From NCBI GenBank assembly GCA_963930755.1, contig OZ005737.1:265309979-265373978 (forward strand): a stretch of 64,000 nt of DNA, in the 5' to 3' direction. Origin of the DNA: Eudasyphora cyanicolor. Taxonomy: Eukaryota; Arthropoda; Insecta; Diptera; Muscidae. Under the pieces are notes generated by a model. That model had not been told where the DNA came from, searched no databases, and saw nothing but the letters and a program-made list of their open reading frames with translations. The position numbers and the translations under genes were made by a program. Shown here in pieces: positions 31,631 through 42,369 of this stretch; the stretch's first letter is position 1, and each line of letters starts with the position of its first letter.

Positions 31631-33290
31631 TATATTCGACCTCAGAGAGGTCTTCATCTATACTATAGATTCGACCTCAGACAGGTCTTCATTCGACCTC
31701 AGATAGGTCTTCATCTATACTATAGATTCGACCTCAGAGAGGTCTTCATCTATACTATAGATTCGACCTCAGAGAGGTCTTCATCTATACTATAGATTCG
31801 ACCTCAGAGAGTTCTTCATCTATACTATAGATTCGACCTCAGAGAGGTCTTCATCTATAGATTCGACCTCAGAGAAGTCTTCATCTATACTATAGGTTCG
31901 AGCTCTGGGAAGTCTTCATCTATTCGACTTTATTAGGTTCATCTATACTATAGGTTAGAGCACTGAGAGCTATTCCTCTCTACTATAGATTCGACCTCTG
32001 AGAGGTCTTCATCTATACTATAGATTCGGCCTCAGAGAGGTCTTCATCTATACTATAGATTCGACCTCAGAGAGGTCTTCATCTATACTATAGATTCGAC
32101 CTCAGAGAGGTCTTCATCTATACTATAGATTCGACCTCAGAGAAGTCTTCATCTATACTATAGGTTCGAGCTCTGGGAAGTCTTCATCTATTCGACTTTA
32201 TTAGGTTCATCTATACTATAGGTTCGAGCACTGAGAGCTATTCCTCTATACTATAGATTCGACCACTGAGAAGTCAACCTCTATAATATATAATCGACCA
32301 CAGATAAGTCATTCTCTATAATATAGAAACAACCACTGACAAGTCTTCCTTTATAATACAGAATCGACCACTGAGCGGCCTTCCTTCTATTGAGAAATCT
32401 TCCTCTTTTTCTCTATACCATATAGATGGCCACTGAGAAATTTTCCTCAGTACCATAGAGTTGACCACTGACAGATCTTCCTCTATAACATAGAGTGAAT
32501 CACTGAGATGTCTTCATCTATACTATAGATTCGACCACTGAGAGGTCTTCATCTATACTGTAGATTCGACCTCAGAGAGGTCTTCATCTTTACTACAGAT
32601 TCGAGCTATGGTAGGTCTTCATCTATTCGACCACTGAGAGGTCTTCATCTATACTATATATTCGACCATTGAGAAGGGTTCATCTATACTATAGATTCCA
32701 CCATTGAGAGGGGTTCATCTAAACTAAACATACGACCTCTGAGAGGTCTTCATCTATAATATTTGACCACTGAAAGGACTTCATCTATACTATAGATTCG
32801 ACCGCTGTGAGGTCTTCATCTATATTATAGATTCGACCACTTAGATGACTTCAGCTATACTATAGATTCGACCGCGTAGAGGTCTTCAGCTATACTATAG
32901 ATTCGACCACTGAGAGGTCTTCCTCTATATAATAGAGGGTATTTCTCTATATTGTGGAGTGAACCATTACCTGTCTTCCTCTAAATATACTAAAGAGTGG
33001 AGCACTGAGTGGTATTTATCCATATTATACATAGAACCACTGAAAGGTTTTCTTCTGCAGAGTGAACGACAAAGAGGTCTTTCTTAATAGTATAGAGTCG
33101 CCAACTAAGGGGTCTTCATATATATTTTATAGTCGGCCACTAATAGGTCAGCATCTATACTATACAGTCGACCACTGAGATGTCTTCATCTGTACTATAA
33201 AGCCGGCAAATGAGAGAAGAAGGCGACTTCCTCTATACAGTACTACTGATGTCTTAGTCTATATAAGTCTCCATCACTGAGGTAATCCGA
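31631..33290. repeat. 35-bp satellite array with palindromic units
   Basis: About 47 units. The homogenised core (31.63-31.86 and 32.0-32.14 kb) repeats exactly every 35 bp and consists of two perfect 15-bp dyads, GACCTC-AGA-GAGGTC and ATCTAT-ACT-ATAGAT, joined by TTC and TC. Edges (32.3-33.29 kb) are diverged, commonly GACCACTGAGAGGTC. A block of about 130 bp starting near 31862 recurs 268 bp later, a higher-order duplication. Confidence 0.92.
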
Positions 33291-33328
33291 AAAGCTTAAT
33301 TACTCGGGAATGATGAAGGCAGGATATA

Positions 33329-33590
33329 CATATCGCTCACTCACTTCAACAGTGACATAACTCAAAATTTAAATATTTGAGGTTGCCTTACAAAAATGCG
33401 AATTTTGCAATGTCCTTTAATTAATCTCAGCGAAATTTGGTCCATAAGTAAACAACCATATTTCGGATTATTCAAGCGTTTTTTAACATCTTATTTTATG
33501 TTACTTATCATTTTATACGGACTTAAAGTTAGGCATCTTGGAAATTTTCAATTTTGAGTTATGTCACTCTTGAAGTGAGTCAGCGATATG
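33329..33590 (+). mobile_element. MITE copy 1, 262 bp, complete
   Basis: The left end CATATCGCTCACTCACTTCA at 33329 and the right end, complementary CATATCGCTGACTCACTTCA, ending at 33590, pair over about 42 bp with three differences. Non-coding. A second copy lies at 28587-28821. Superfamily not assigned. Confidence 0.85.
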
Positions 33591-36059
33591 TCCAATATAC
33601 GAGTACATTATTCCCAAATTTGTCCCCGATTCAACATCCGATATCATATAGCTGCTATGGAAACTACCGGATATAGTAGAATATTGGCAAACTTTGAGAA
33701 ACAAAAACACTTAGTGGTGAAGGCCCCTTACGGCCTGTGCCTTGTGATTTACGCCACTGATTTCGCATTTTAAAACATTCGTCATTTTGTATTTTCTTCT
33801 GTGTTGTGATGTATGTACATATGTCCACTTCACGTGTATGTTTGAATGCGTATGTACTACATTCATATATACATGTATGTATGTATGATAGACATATGCA
33901 AAAGCAATTTAATAAATTTGTATGAATGAATATCCTAGCCTTGTGTTGCCACATATTTAGATAAATTTCGAAATTTTGACAGAATAAAACCCCTACATTT
34001 TCGAAGTCGTTGCGAAAATTGGATGTTGTCATCGAATAAAACATATTCAAAACATATCAACTATATTTTCTTGAAAATTTGAACAACTTTTGCAGTGATT
34101 GTTTTTTTCCTTTTCAAAGAAATTGTTTAAGAACTATAGTACAGAATCAGTACCCTACATTTTATTGATAATCTATCATATATTGTGTATCAAAAGAAAG
34201 TTTGTGTTAAGTGAATTGATTAAAACAGTAAATGTTTTTACTTCTACTTTTAAGAAGTAAGGAATTTAGTCGTATTTATAAAACAAAGTATCGCCGAAAT
34301 GTAAACATTAGTAAACATTTAAAGAAATACTAAAACAAAATCGAGTAACGTCTCGACAGGAAGGCTCCGTAATGTTTTATTAACACTCTCCACATTGTCT
34401 ACCGTTATTGATGACATTGTAGGGCGGGATTTTAGTTTTTCCAGTTTTCTAGTTTCATCATTGAAAATATGAAATATCGGTATTATTCTGCACCTCTTTG
34501 GAAAAATTGCTTTCCACAGATGTACATTTTATTACAATTTATGTGAACAAATTCCCTAAAAGTGTACCACAAAATCGGTGTAGCGATTTTAGTATACTCG
34601 TATGAAGACTTTGATGTAACATCCTTGAACGAATGAACATTCTTCATATCATCCCCTCCGCTGAGGTGTCAGCAACATGTCTAATGGATTTTTTGTCAAT
34701 CACTTTCACATGGTTTATAAATAGTTTTTTTCTTATAAGTTTTTGCGCCAAAACACTTATTTTTCACAAATCCGGCAACCATTGCCATTTTTGTTGGCAA
34801 TGTTTGCAAAATGTATAATTATAAGAATCATGATTGTTTTTGTTTTATTTTAGTGTAAATTTGCTGCTGTTGAATTTATGTATGTCGCGCATTCGTTATA
34901 TTTGGTAATGTTAGGGGTACTAGTTGTAGTAGTTGTTGTTTGTTGTAGCCGTCGCGTAAGCTGGTTGCAACTACCAACAGCGGCACGACTCGGCTGCATT
35001 CTTCAATGTTGTTTTTGTTGTCGCTCTTCTTCAAAAAATGCAATCGGTGTTGACTTTGCTTTTTTTGGCCGTTGATGGTTGTGACGTTTGTTCGTGTTGC
35101 TGGTTTTACATGATCGACACTACTCTACCTAACAGTGGCTAGAAAAAGTTTGCGTGCAGGAGGCATAATTAGGTGCAAATAGATTGGTAAAGAGTTTTGG
35201 ATGGGCTCCGTTTCCCTCCTCCTTGGAGGAGGTGTTTAGAGCATAGTGGCATTAAGCCTAACGGCAGAATTCACCTACATCCAGAATACCTATTGTCTTG
35301 ATTCTGCATGTATGTATTTATATATTTATATTTGTTCCTACCTCACGCTATGATCGAAGATGTGTCATATAGGACCATTCGTTCTAATAATGCTGCCCAA
35401 AAAACCTTAAATTTTAGTGAACTGTTGTATCTCTTATAACTTCGGAATTGAGACAGCTACACCTGCCTGATCGCAATTGGGTCAAAACTACTCTTGTCTG
35501 TCATGGTAATTCAGCTTCCTCCGAAGCCACTAATGAAGGGTGATTAATCTGTAATTATTCACGGCTTCAGCGACTGCATCAGAGTGTATGTCAGCAAGGC
35601 CTGTCAGGTATGCTATTTGAACTAGAGGTTCTTTCTTGTAGCGTTGGACCTTGCGCTCTTGATCATTAAGGTCTTTCCTGATCTACCAAGGTGGTGGTTG
35701 GGATGGCTGGGACGGTAAGAAACCAAGTAGATACTGCTTCGATAGCAAACAAATTGTGTCGCGACAACTGTTTGACCCACAGACCTTCAATTAGACAGAT
35801 GTGCCATCTGGACGAAACGTCAAAATCTATCAGTTACGAACGAATAGGAATGAAATGTCAAACGCGAAAAAACAGTTTTCCGCGAACATAGCTTAAACTT
35901 TTTTTTGCACTAATCGATTAATATTAATTTTTTAATTGTGACATTTAAAAAAAATCGGTCCGAAATCCGCGGAAAACCTCACACTTTGAAGTCCCACTCG
36001 CTTGGTGATGACATATCTTATTTGTTTTTTTTTTTGTTTAACCCTCGTCACCTGCCAGA
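33591..36059. other. Mostly unique DNA, no supported gene
   Basis: It includes ATGTATGTATGT tracts (33870), a low-complexity GTTGTAGTTG-type stretch (34860-35100) and a type B relic at 35350-35430 ('cgaagatgtgtcatataggaccattcgttct'). 35450-35900 is less AT-rich and may be an old retroelement scrap I cannot place. The 128-codon ORF at 33664-34050 shows no domain. Confidence 0.45.
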
Positions 36060-37560
36060 ATGTCGCACTAGGTTAGGTTAGGTTAAGAGTGGCAGCCTGT
36101 AAAACAGACTCACACTATCAAGTCCACTTGTTACCACAGGGACGTAAGGGAAAACATAAGTTATCCCTAGACCCTCCCGTTGAACCAATTTGATTGCTTT
36201 AAAAAGCTCAAATGTTGGCGGATTCCAACATCAGCCAAGTTAGCTAACTCCTCAAAGAAATATCAGCCCAAGGTTGTATGTCGCATTCTAGAGAGAGAAG
36301 GACACTGGCACAGAAGGTGTTCTATCTGCATGCCGTCCAATAAGACAGTGACCTGTCATGACGGACACGATAAGTGAGACGTCCGTTCTCGATAACGACA
36401 ACTGTGCTTTGGTGCGTTTTTGGTCTAGGCCGGCCCACATCAGCCTGGAATGTATGCAGTTCCTGATTAGTGACTACCTGTTATTTGTTGCCGTAAGTGC
36501 ACTACACACAGGTTTCAGGTCCCCTGGAGCATGTAAGGTAGTTCCTGGTCTTGCAAGTTCATCTGCCTTGCAATTCCCTGGTATATCCCTGTGACCCGGC
36601 ACCCATATCAGGTGAATATTGAACTGTTCAGCCATCCCGTTAAGAGATCTGCGACATTCGAGGGAAGTTTTTTCCCGGGACTTGATAGCAGCCTGACTAT
36701 CAGAGAAAATATTTATGCCGACTTTGGTCAGCACATTAATTTTCAGCCATTCCGCTACCTTTTTAATAGCTAAGATTTCTGCTTGGTAAACACTACAGTG
36801 ATCAGGCAGTCTTTTTACAAGTGATAGCTCTCAAGTTCCTCAGAAATGACACCAAAGCCCACTTGGTTATCGAGTTTGGAACCGTCTGTATAGAAGTTAA
36901 TGAATCTCTTCTGTTCTGGGATATGACCATTCCATTTTGATCTATCACGTATAAGAGAGATATTTCTTGTCAAAGAGTGGCTCAGTCATAGTGCAATTAA
37001 CAGTGCGCCGGAAGTTCAGACATTCGCTTTAGAATGACACTATGTCCGTAGCCATTTCCTGACCATTGTGACAGTTCCCTGAGACTAATCGCAGTACATG
37101 CGGCATATTGCACTGCTATAAAATCTACCGACATTAAATGTAGTATGACGTTTAGTGCCGCAGTTGGTGTTGCTCTCAGTACACCAGTGCTACATCAGTG
37201 CTAGTATCAGACAGGCGGTGGATTTTCTGCAAAGCTGTTCACCAGACTACAATGCCATACAGCATTATCGGTCTGACTACTGCCGTCTACAACCAATAAA
37301 CTATACGTGGGTTCAGACCCCAGCGTTTTCCTATTGCCCTTGTCCAGGTATATAGCGCTACCCCCCAAGGAGGTGCGTGGTACCTTATTTCTCCTGGTGG
37401 AAAGAACTAGTTCCGTCTTGGTCGAATTAACACCAAAACTATTACCGTAAGCCCATTTAGGATGGGCCTGCTGTACGATGTTTCTGAGAGTACCCAGAAA
37501 CTTCCCATTTAACAGATATTTCCACGTCATCTGCGTTGGCAACAACTCTGGCAACCATCA
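36060..37560 (-). pseudogene. Non-LTR retrotransposon: RT motif C to RNase H and 3' end
   Basis: On the minus strand it starts at 37555 with VARVVANADDVEISVKWE, the RT active-site box (usually YADD, here NADD). Then come FGVNSTKTELVLSTRRNKVP and the RNase H domain: NFYTDGSKLDNQVGFGV (Asp, about 36890), VYQAEILAIKK (Glu, about 36785), INIFSDSQAAIKS (Asp, about 36715) and WVPGHRDIPGNCKADELAR (Asp, about 36560). All four RNase H carboxylates remain but are spread over frames. MTGHCLIGRHA follows near 36350. The 3' end carries GGTTAGGTTAGG (36071) on the plus strand. The RT plus RNase H layout fits I/LOA-type LINEs. 5'-truncated and dead. Confidence 0.8.
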
Positions 37561-38057
37561 TCTCCCGAGAAAGCTAAATATTGTTCATGGAGAGATTCCA
37601 GAGCAGAGGATACAGAACACCCCAAAATACCGGCGGAAGATCTGCATGTTCTTCCTCTGCGTCTCGCTCACATTCGGTGACCACACAGGTGCTGCGTAGT
37701 TAACAACCGTCTAATCTATCGCTTTGTCGGTTCCCCAAGTGCTGCCAGTTACCGACTTGGGGACCATGTTCCTACTTCTCATTTTATTGCAGATAGCTGT
37801 GGCATGCGCGTTAGACCTGAAGAGGCTATCAAATGTGACACCAAGAACCTTAGGGTAATCGGTGGTCGGAATTCTTGTGTCATCGAATATCATACGTATT
37901 GAGTTGCCCCATCACTTGTGCTGTCCACGCGGTAAACAGTGTGGCAGATGATTCGGTGGCGGATATCTTTAGGTTCCTCGCAGCGAAGAAATTGGCAATC
38001 TTAGCCACTATCTTTGTAGTTTCATCCATTGTTTCGCCCTCGCACACTATTCATTGA
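37561..38057 (-). pseudogene. Second non-LTR RT fragment, out of order
   Basis: On the minus strand it encodes ISATESSATLFTAW, then YPKVLGVTFDSLFRSNAHA, AICNKMRSRNMVPKSVTGST and VVNYAAPVWSP, the region after the RT active site in a jockey/I-type element. In a single element this would follow the NADD box; here it precedes it. So 37561-38057 and 36060-37560 are two separate 5'-truncated LINE pieces joined head to tail. Frameshifts and stops throughout. Confidence 0.72.
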
Positions 38058-38141
38058 GCCATCTCTGCCCAGTTCTTTAAGAAATGATACATGTCATCGA
38101 AGTGTTTCAAATTTTCCAAGACACCCCAATTTAATTATTCC
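38050..38141 (-). repeat. LINE scrap similar to the 42.9-kb element
   Basis: 'ccatctctgcccagttctttaa', 'tcgaagtgtttcaaattttccaag' and 'attattcc' align with 'ccatcactgcccagtgcttcaaatc..', 'tcgaaaggtttccaattttccaag', 'attactcc' at 42886-42960, which encodes the stretch after RNase H. Confidence 0.55.
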
Positions 38142-38143
38142 TA

Positions 38144-39066
38144 AAGGGTGGTTAAATTGTAAGGGCCGATGTTGAATGTAAACCACACCTAAACGTCAAG
38201 TTTTTTTCTGCATTTCATTTGACATTTCTCAATTTCAGACTAACTCAATTTGAAACATGAAAGATACACAATCGAGCAACGCGTTATAGTTTTTTAAGTC
38301 TTTTACGAAAATGGACATTCAAATCAAAATGCATTTCGTGCACTTCGTGATGTTTTTTTGATCAGCATAATCGACCAAATGTGTCCACAATCGGGAGAAT
38401 TGTGCGCAAATTTCAGCAAACCAGTTCTGTAGGAGATGTGAAAACACCTGTGTATGCTCGCCCAGTTCGTTTGGTGCGGCTTATGGGCCGGCGATGTCAT
38501 CGGGCCATACTTCTTCGAAATGAGGCCAGGCATTTACTGTGAATGTTGTTCGCTATCGTGAGATGATAATGAACTTTTTATGGCCCGAATTGGAAGATAT
38601 GGATGTGGACAATATGTGGTTTCAACAGGACGGTGCCACTGGCCACACAGCTAACGAAACAATGGCTCTTTTGCGCAACAAATCAATGGCCGTGTTATCT
38701 CAAGTCGTGGCGATGTCAATTGGCCACCGAGATCATGTGATTTGACACCGTTGGACTTCTTTCAATGGGGTTATATGAAAGAAAAGGTGTACGTCGATAA
38801 GCCAGCAACAATTCAAGAGCTAAAGGATGATATAATTCGGCACATTAACGGCATAGAACCTCAATTATGCCTCAGCGTCATTGAAAATTTGGACCATCGG
38901 ATGGAGTTGTGCCGCCGAGGTTGCGGCGGCCATTAGGCCGATATTTTGCTCCATACAAAATTGACCCATACCAATATTATCATTATAAAAAGAAATGACA
39001 ATAATTTCCCAAATAATTTGTGTTTTATTCAAAATCAACATCGTCGCTTAAAATTTAACCACCCTT
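38144..39066 (+). mobile_element. DD41D mariner-like element (T3), internally deleted
   Basis: Terminal inverted repeats AAGGGTGGTTAAATT start at 38144 and, inverted, end at 39066, flanked by TA (38142-38143; 39067-39068). Length 923 bp against about 1.3 kb for a full element. The N-terminal region is fused to the second half of the gene near 38466 by a deletion. Confidence 0.9.
38255..38936 (+). pseudogene. DD41D transposase (T3), Asp-1 region deleted
   Basis: It begins with a decayed N-terminus ('aaacatgaaagatacacaatcgag'). A helix-turn-helix scrap (about 38385-38450) runs into the block before GGVIGPYFF, skipping the TDEAHF block with Asp-1. After 38539 it reads VRYREMIMNFLWPELEDMDV and FQQDGATGHTANET (Asp-2). 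A frameshift near 38690 is followed by CDLTPLDFF-like sequence (Asp-3), then KEKVYVDKPATIQELKDDI from 38742 on, ending GCGGH with a changed tail. Confidence 0.8.
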
Positions 39067-39349
39067 TAGATAAAGGTAGCATTCAAAGCAGCGAAGTTGA
39101 TAAAAAAGTACTCATACGCTAAAGTTTTCATATACATATATCTCAGGACAGAGGTAATCCGAACTCGTTTGTGGCCCTGCGCGTTAGAATGCGATGTTAT
39201 GCTGCTGCAGCGCTAAGAGACCAAGGTTCAACACAAGGTGAGACCAAAACAATTTCACTTTAAAAAAAATTGATAAATACGAGTATTTGTTTATGAACAT
39301 ACAATAAAAAATTAAGGAAAACAAATTTTCATCTGTCGTTGTTACCGGG

Positions 39350-39550
39350 AGACAAATGGACGAAGTTGCCACGCTCCTTTTGGTATTTTCAACACAATGC
39401 GTTAATTTCGTGCAAAAAATCAGTAGCTTATAACGTTAATAACAGTAAATAAAAATACGTGACATTTTGTGCAGTGTTTTTGTAATGCTTTAAAAGTGAC
39501 TACAGCTTGTACAAAATGGGCGTTATTGCCACTCCCCTTTTGGTATTTTA
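39350..39550 (+). repeat. Type B DINE-like central repeat fragment
   Basis: 'ttgccacgctccttttggta', 'gcttataacgttaataacagt', 'cattttgtgcagtg' and 'aatgggcgttattgccactccccttttgg' match one unit and a half of the type B central repeat. No ends. Confidence 0.6.
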
Positions 39551-39819
39551 TACCTATATGTACAAGCCTGTAATTGCTTGCAATTAGATAAACGAATAGT
39601 ACGAATACTTGTGCCTGTCACTGTAATATTACTGCGGCTACTGTTGCACCAGTAGTCCTCTATCGTTGTCGTTGCCTTCATTGTGTCGCATAGTACCCAC
39701 TGCGCCAAGCAATCAACCAACCAACTAACCAGGCAGCTAGCCAGGCAGACAGTCAGCCAATCTACTGCACTGCCTCCACCACCAGTAATATCGCATCGAC
39801 AACGACGACAGCGACGACC

Positions 39820-40236
39820 AATTTCAGTTAAAGTTTCTGCAGTGCACCATTCCGTCTTCTTAATGTATTCCTTCGTCCGAGTGCGGCGGCTGAGATTACA
39901 AGTTGCTAGTGGTTTTTTTTCTCTCTGTAATTTTTGGTTTAAAAGTTTTTCTTTGTGTTTTATTAAATGTTTTTGTCGAGCAAAAAGTGTTTAATGTTTA
40001 TATGACTTTGTTGCAGTGAAATATACGACTATTTCATCGTTCATCTGTGTGTATCTCGGATGTGTGTGTGTGCGTTGTGAATGCGTAAGATTTGTTGATT
40101 TGCTCCGTCGTATTTTGAGGAAGGTCTTTTGCACTGGACAGCTGTGTCAGAGCAGAGCGAAGGAGCAGTGCAGTTCATTTCCAAAGGAATGTTTGGTTAA
40201 ATGTTTCACTCATTGAAAGGGAATTTGTTTGCGGTT
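39820..40236 (+). promoter_or_regulatory. Possible non-coding first exon (weak)
   Basis: TTTCAGTTA at 39822-39830 fits the arthropod initiator TCAGT. The next about 400 bp are less AT-rich and free of TE signature, and GTGAGT at 40231 could be a splice donor. No TATA box or convincing downstream promoter element is seen and no coding ORF follows. This is a guess based on composition and two short motifs. Confidence 0.15.
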
Positions 40237-41093
40237 AATTGTGAGTATTTGAAAAAAATTTTAAATAAAAACGGAAAGCAATTCTAAACTTTTGCTGAAC
40301 ATTTTTTGATTCAACTCCTCTCAATAATATGAGTAATTAAAAACAAAAAATAAATTCTCCCCTTAAAAAGGCAAAAGTATTTATTTTCCAAGGCAAAGTT
40401 TCAAGTGCACAAACACGTAGAACAGAGCGCAGAGATATACTCGTATTTTTTATAAATGACCCTTTTTGTGGCAGAAGAGATCAAATTCCCAGAATTTTTT
40501 GGAAAAAGTTTATAGCTCCAATTTGCTGTCACTTTGTATTAAAAGCCTTCAGCAAAGTACTTTAAAGCATTTACTACATTCTATGTGGCTTAAATAAAAG
40601 GTTTTTAACTTTGCTCTTTTTTAGACCAATTATGGTCAATTGACAGTTTTGTTGCAGTGAAGTGCAATGAAGGATTGCGATAATGGCACAGCAATTATAT
40701 TGTACTAGAACTAAGTAGATTTTATATATTTAGTGAAGTTTATAAAATATGGTCTTAATATTAATAGAATTTTTCCATTTAGAAAATTTGATTCATGTGC
40801 CTAGTCAACTCATTATAACCTACCGTAAGAAATACTTCTAGCTTGATGAATACGCTGAACAGCATTTTAAGTGTTTATCTGCACTGCTATAGACATTATG
40901 AGCAATTCACTGGTATTGATGTTGTGAGCCACGGCTGATAACAACATAACCGAACTTTACGCGCAATGATTGATTGCGACCTGGCGCGTCATCCCGCTGA
41001 AACAAAATATCGTCCATGTCTTTGAGATGGACACTTTTGTTGTTTAAAGTGATCGCTCATTTTTGTTCAGTTCTAATGAGTGATCTACGTTAT
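40237..41093. other. No recognisable gene
   Basis: Unique-looking AT-rich DNA without ORFs of note or recognised repeats. Confidence 0.5.
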
Positions 41094-41350
41094 TTATTTA
41101 GTTCACCAGCTCTTTTGCTCACCACCTTACTTTAGTTCACCAGCACACGTTAGTTCAACAGCTCTTTAGTTCAACAGATCTTTAGTTCACCAGCTCAATT
41201 TAGTTTAGTTCAAAAGCGGTGAACTAAACCAGGTCATTTTAGTTCAACAGCCCACATTAGTTTAACAGCTCTTTAGTTTACCAGCTCTCTAGGTAACCAG
41301 ATCTTTAGTTCACTAGCTCACATTAGTTAAACAAAACAGCTCATTTCGTT
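41094..41350. repeat. Degenerate TTAGTTCAACAGCTC tandem repeat
   Basis: About a dozen units of 17-20 bp of the kind TTTAGTTCACCAGCTC, with C/A variation and one local inversion (GGTGAACTAAA near 41219). Confidence 0.75.
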
Positions 41351-41659
41351 CAGTAGATTACCAGTTTAAATCAGCCACTATTAAAGGTAGACCTCACTTA
41401 ACGAATCAGCTGATTCAATCTGACATATGGAAATCAGTGTTAACGATTAGCCAACGAAAACGGAACGTAAACGGGCGGCTGATTCTGCTTAATTTTTTTT
41501 GGCGGTAAGTCTACGAGCATTTGTAAACAAAATCGACGAAACGGCGAAAAAATAAAGGTTGATTTTTTTGGCAACACTCTTTTTGGCAGCTCAGCTGTTT
41601 TCGTGTTTTTAGGTACTCTTTTTTAGGTAGAATGAAACATAAAAATGGTAAGAATTAGG

Positions 41660-41790
41660 GTGTCCAAAAAACCGGTTATTTCGAAAAAGCGGTTTCCGGT
41701 TTAACCGAAATATTACTTTTTTAAAACCCGGTTTTCGGTTATTAATTTTTGTCGAAACCGGTTAACCGGTTTTTAGGCCGGTTTTTAAAT
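41660..41790. repeat. CCGGTT-rich cluster, possible DNA-transposon end
   Basis: About nine CCGGTT/AACCGG or close words lie in 130 bp, starting after 'agggtgtccaaaaaaccggtt' (41658). The 'agggtgtcc' start resembles a hAT-type tip, but no partner end was found. The flank 41790-42370 is plain AT-rich sequence. Confidence 0.4.
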
Positions 41791-42369
41791 AATATACGAA
41801 AGTGATTAAAATTTCATTAAATGTTTATTGTAAAACAAAAAACAACTAACAATACTTTGTAGTAAAAAATAGTAAACAAAAATAGATTATTATTTCGTTT
41901 ATTACAGGTTTATTTTTTTTTGGTTTACTTTAAATAGAAAGTATTATATTTCTGAAATTACCTTAAAAAAATAATAAATCATTTAGAATGTTTTTTTTAT
42001 AATATCTTAAAAATAGATTATTTTTAAACGATTTTTCTTTTAATTTTTTATGTAACTTGACGTTGAAAATGCTCACAAACGTTGATGTAGTCAATATTAG
42101 TCAGATAGTCATTAAATCATTGTATAAGTAACACAGCTTCTCCGTTTTCTTCTTAAACTTTTCAAAAAAAAGCAAAGTCATCAGCTTTCAGCTGAGAAGA
42201 GCGAACGAAATGACGTGGTTGAAGAAAAAAGTCATGGTGAACTACTGCTGAAATGAACGAGTTATGTGAACTAGTTTGTACCGTTAATTAAAGTGGCCCG
42301 TTCAATTGAACTAATTTGTTCACGAACTACAAAACTCTAACCTGTCTTCAACCTCCGGCAACAAAAAAT

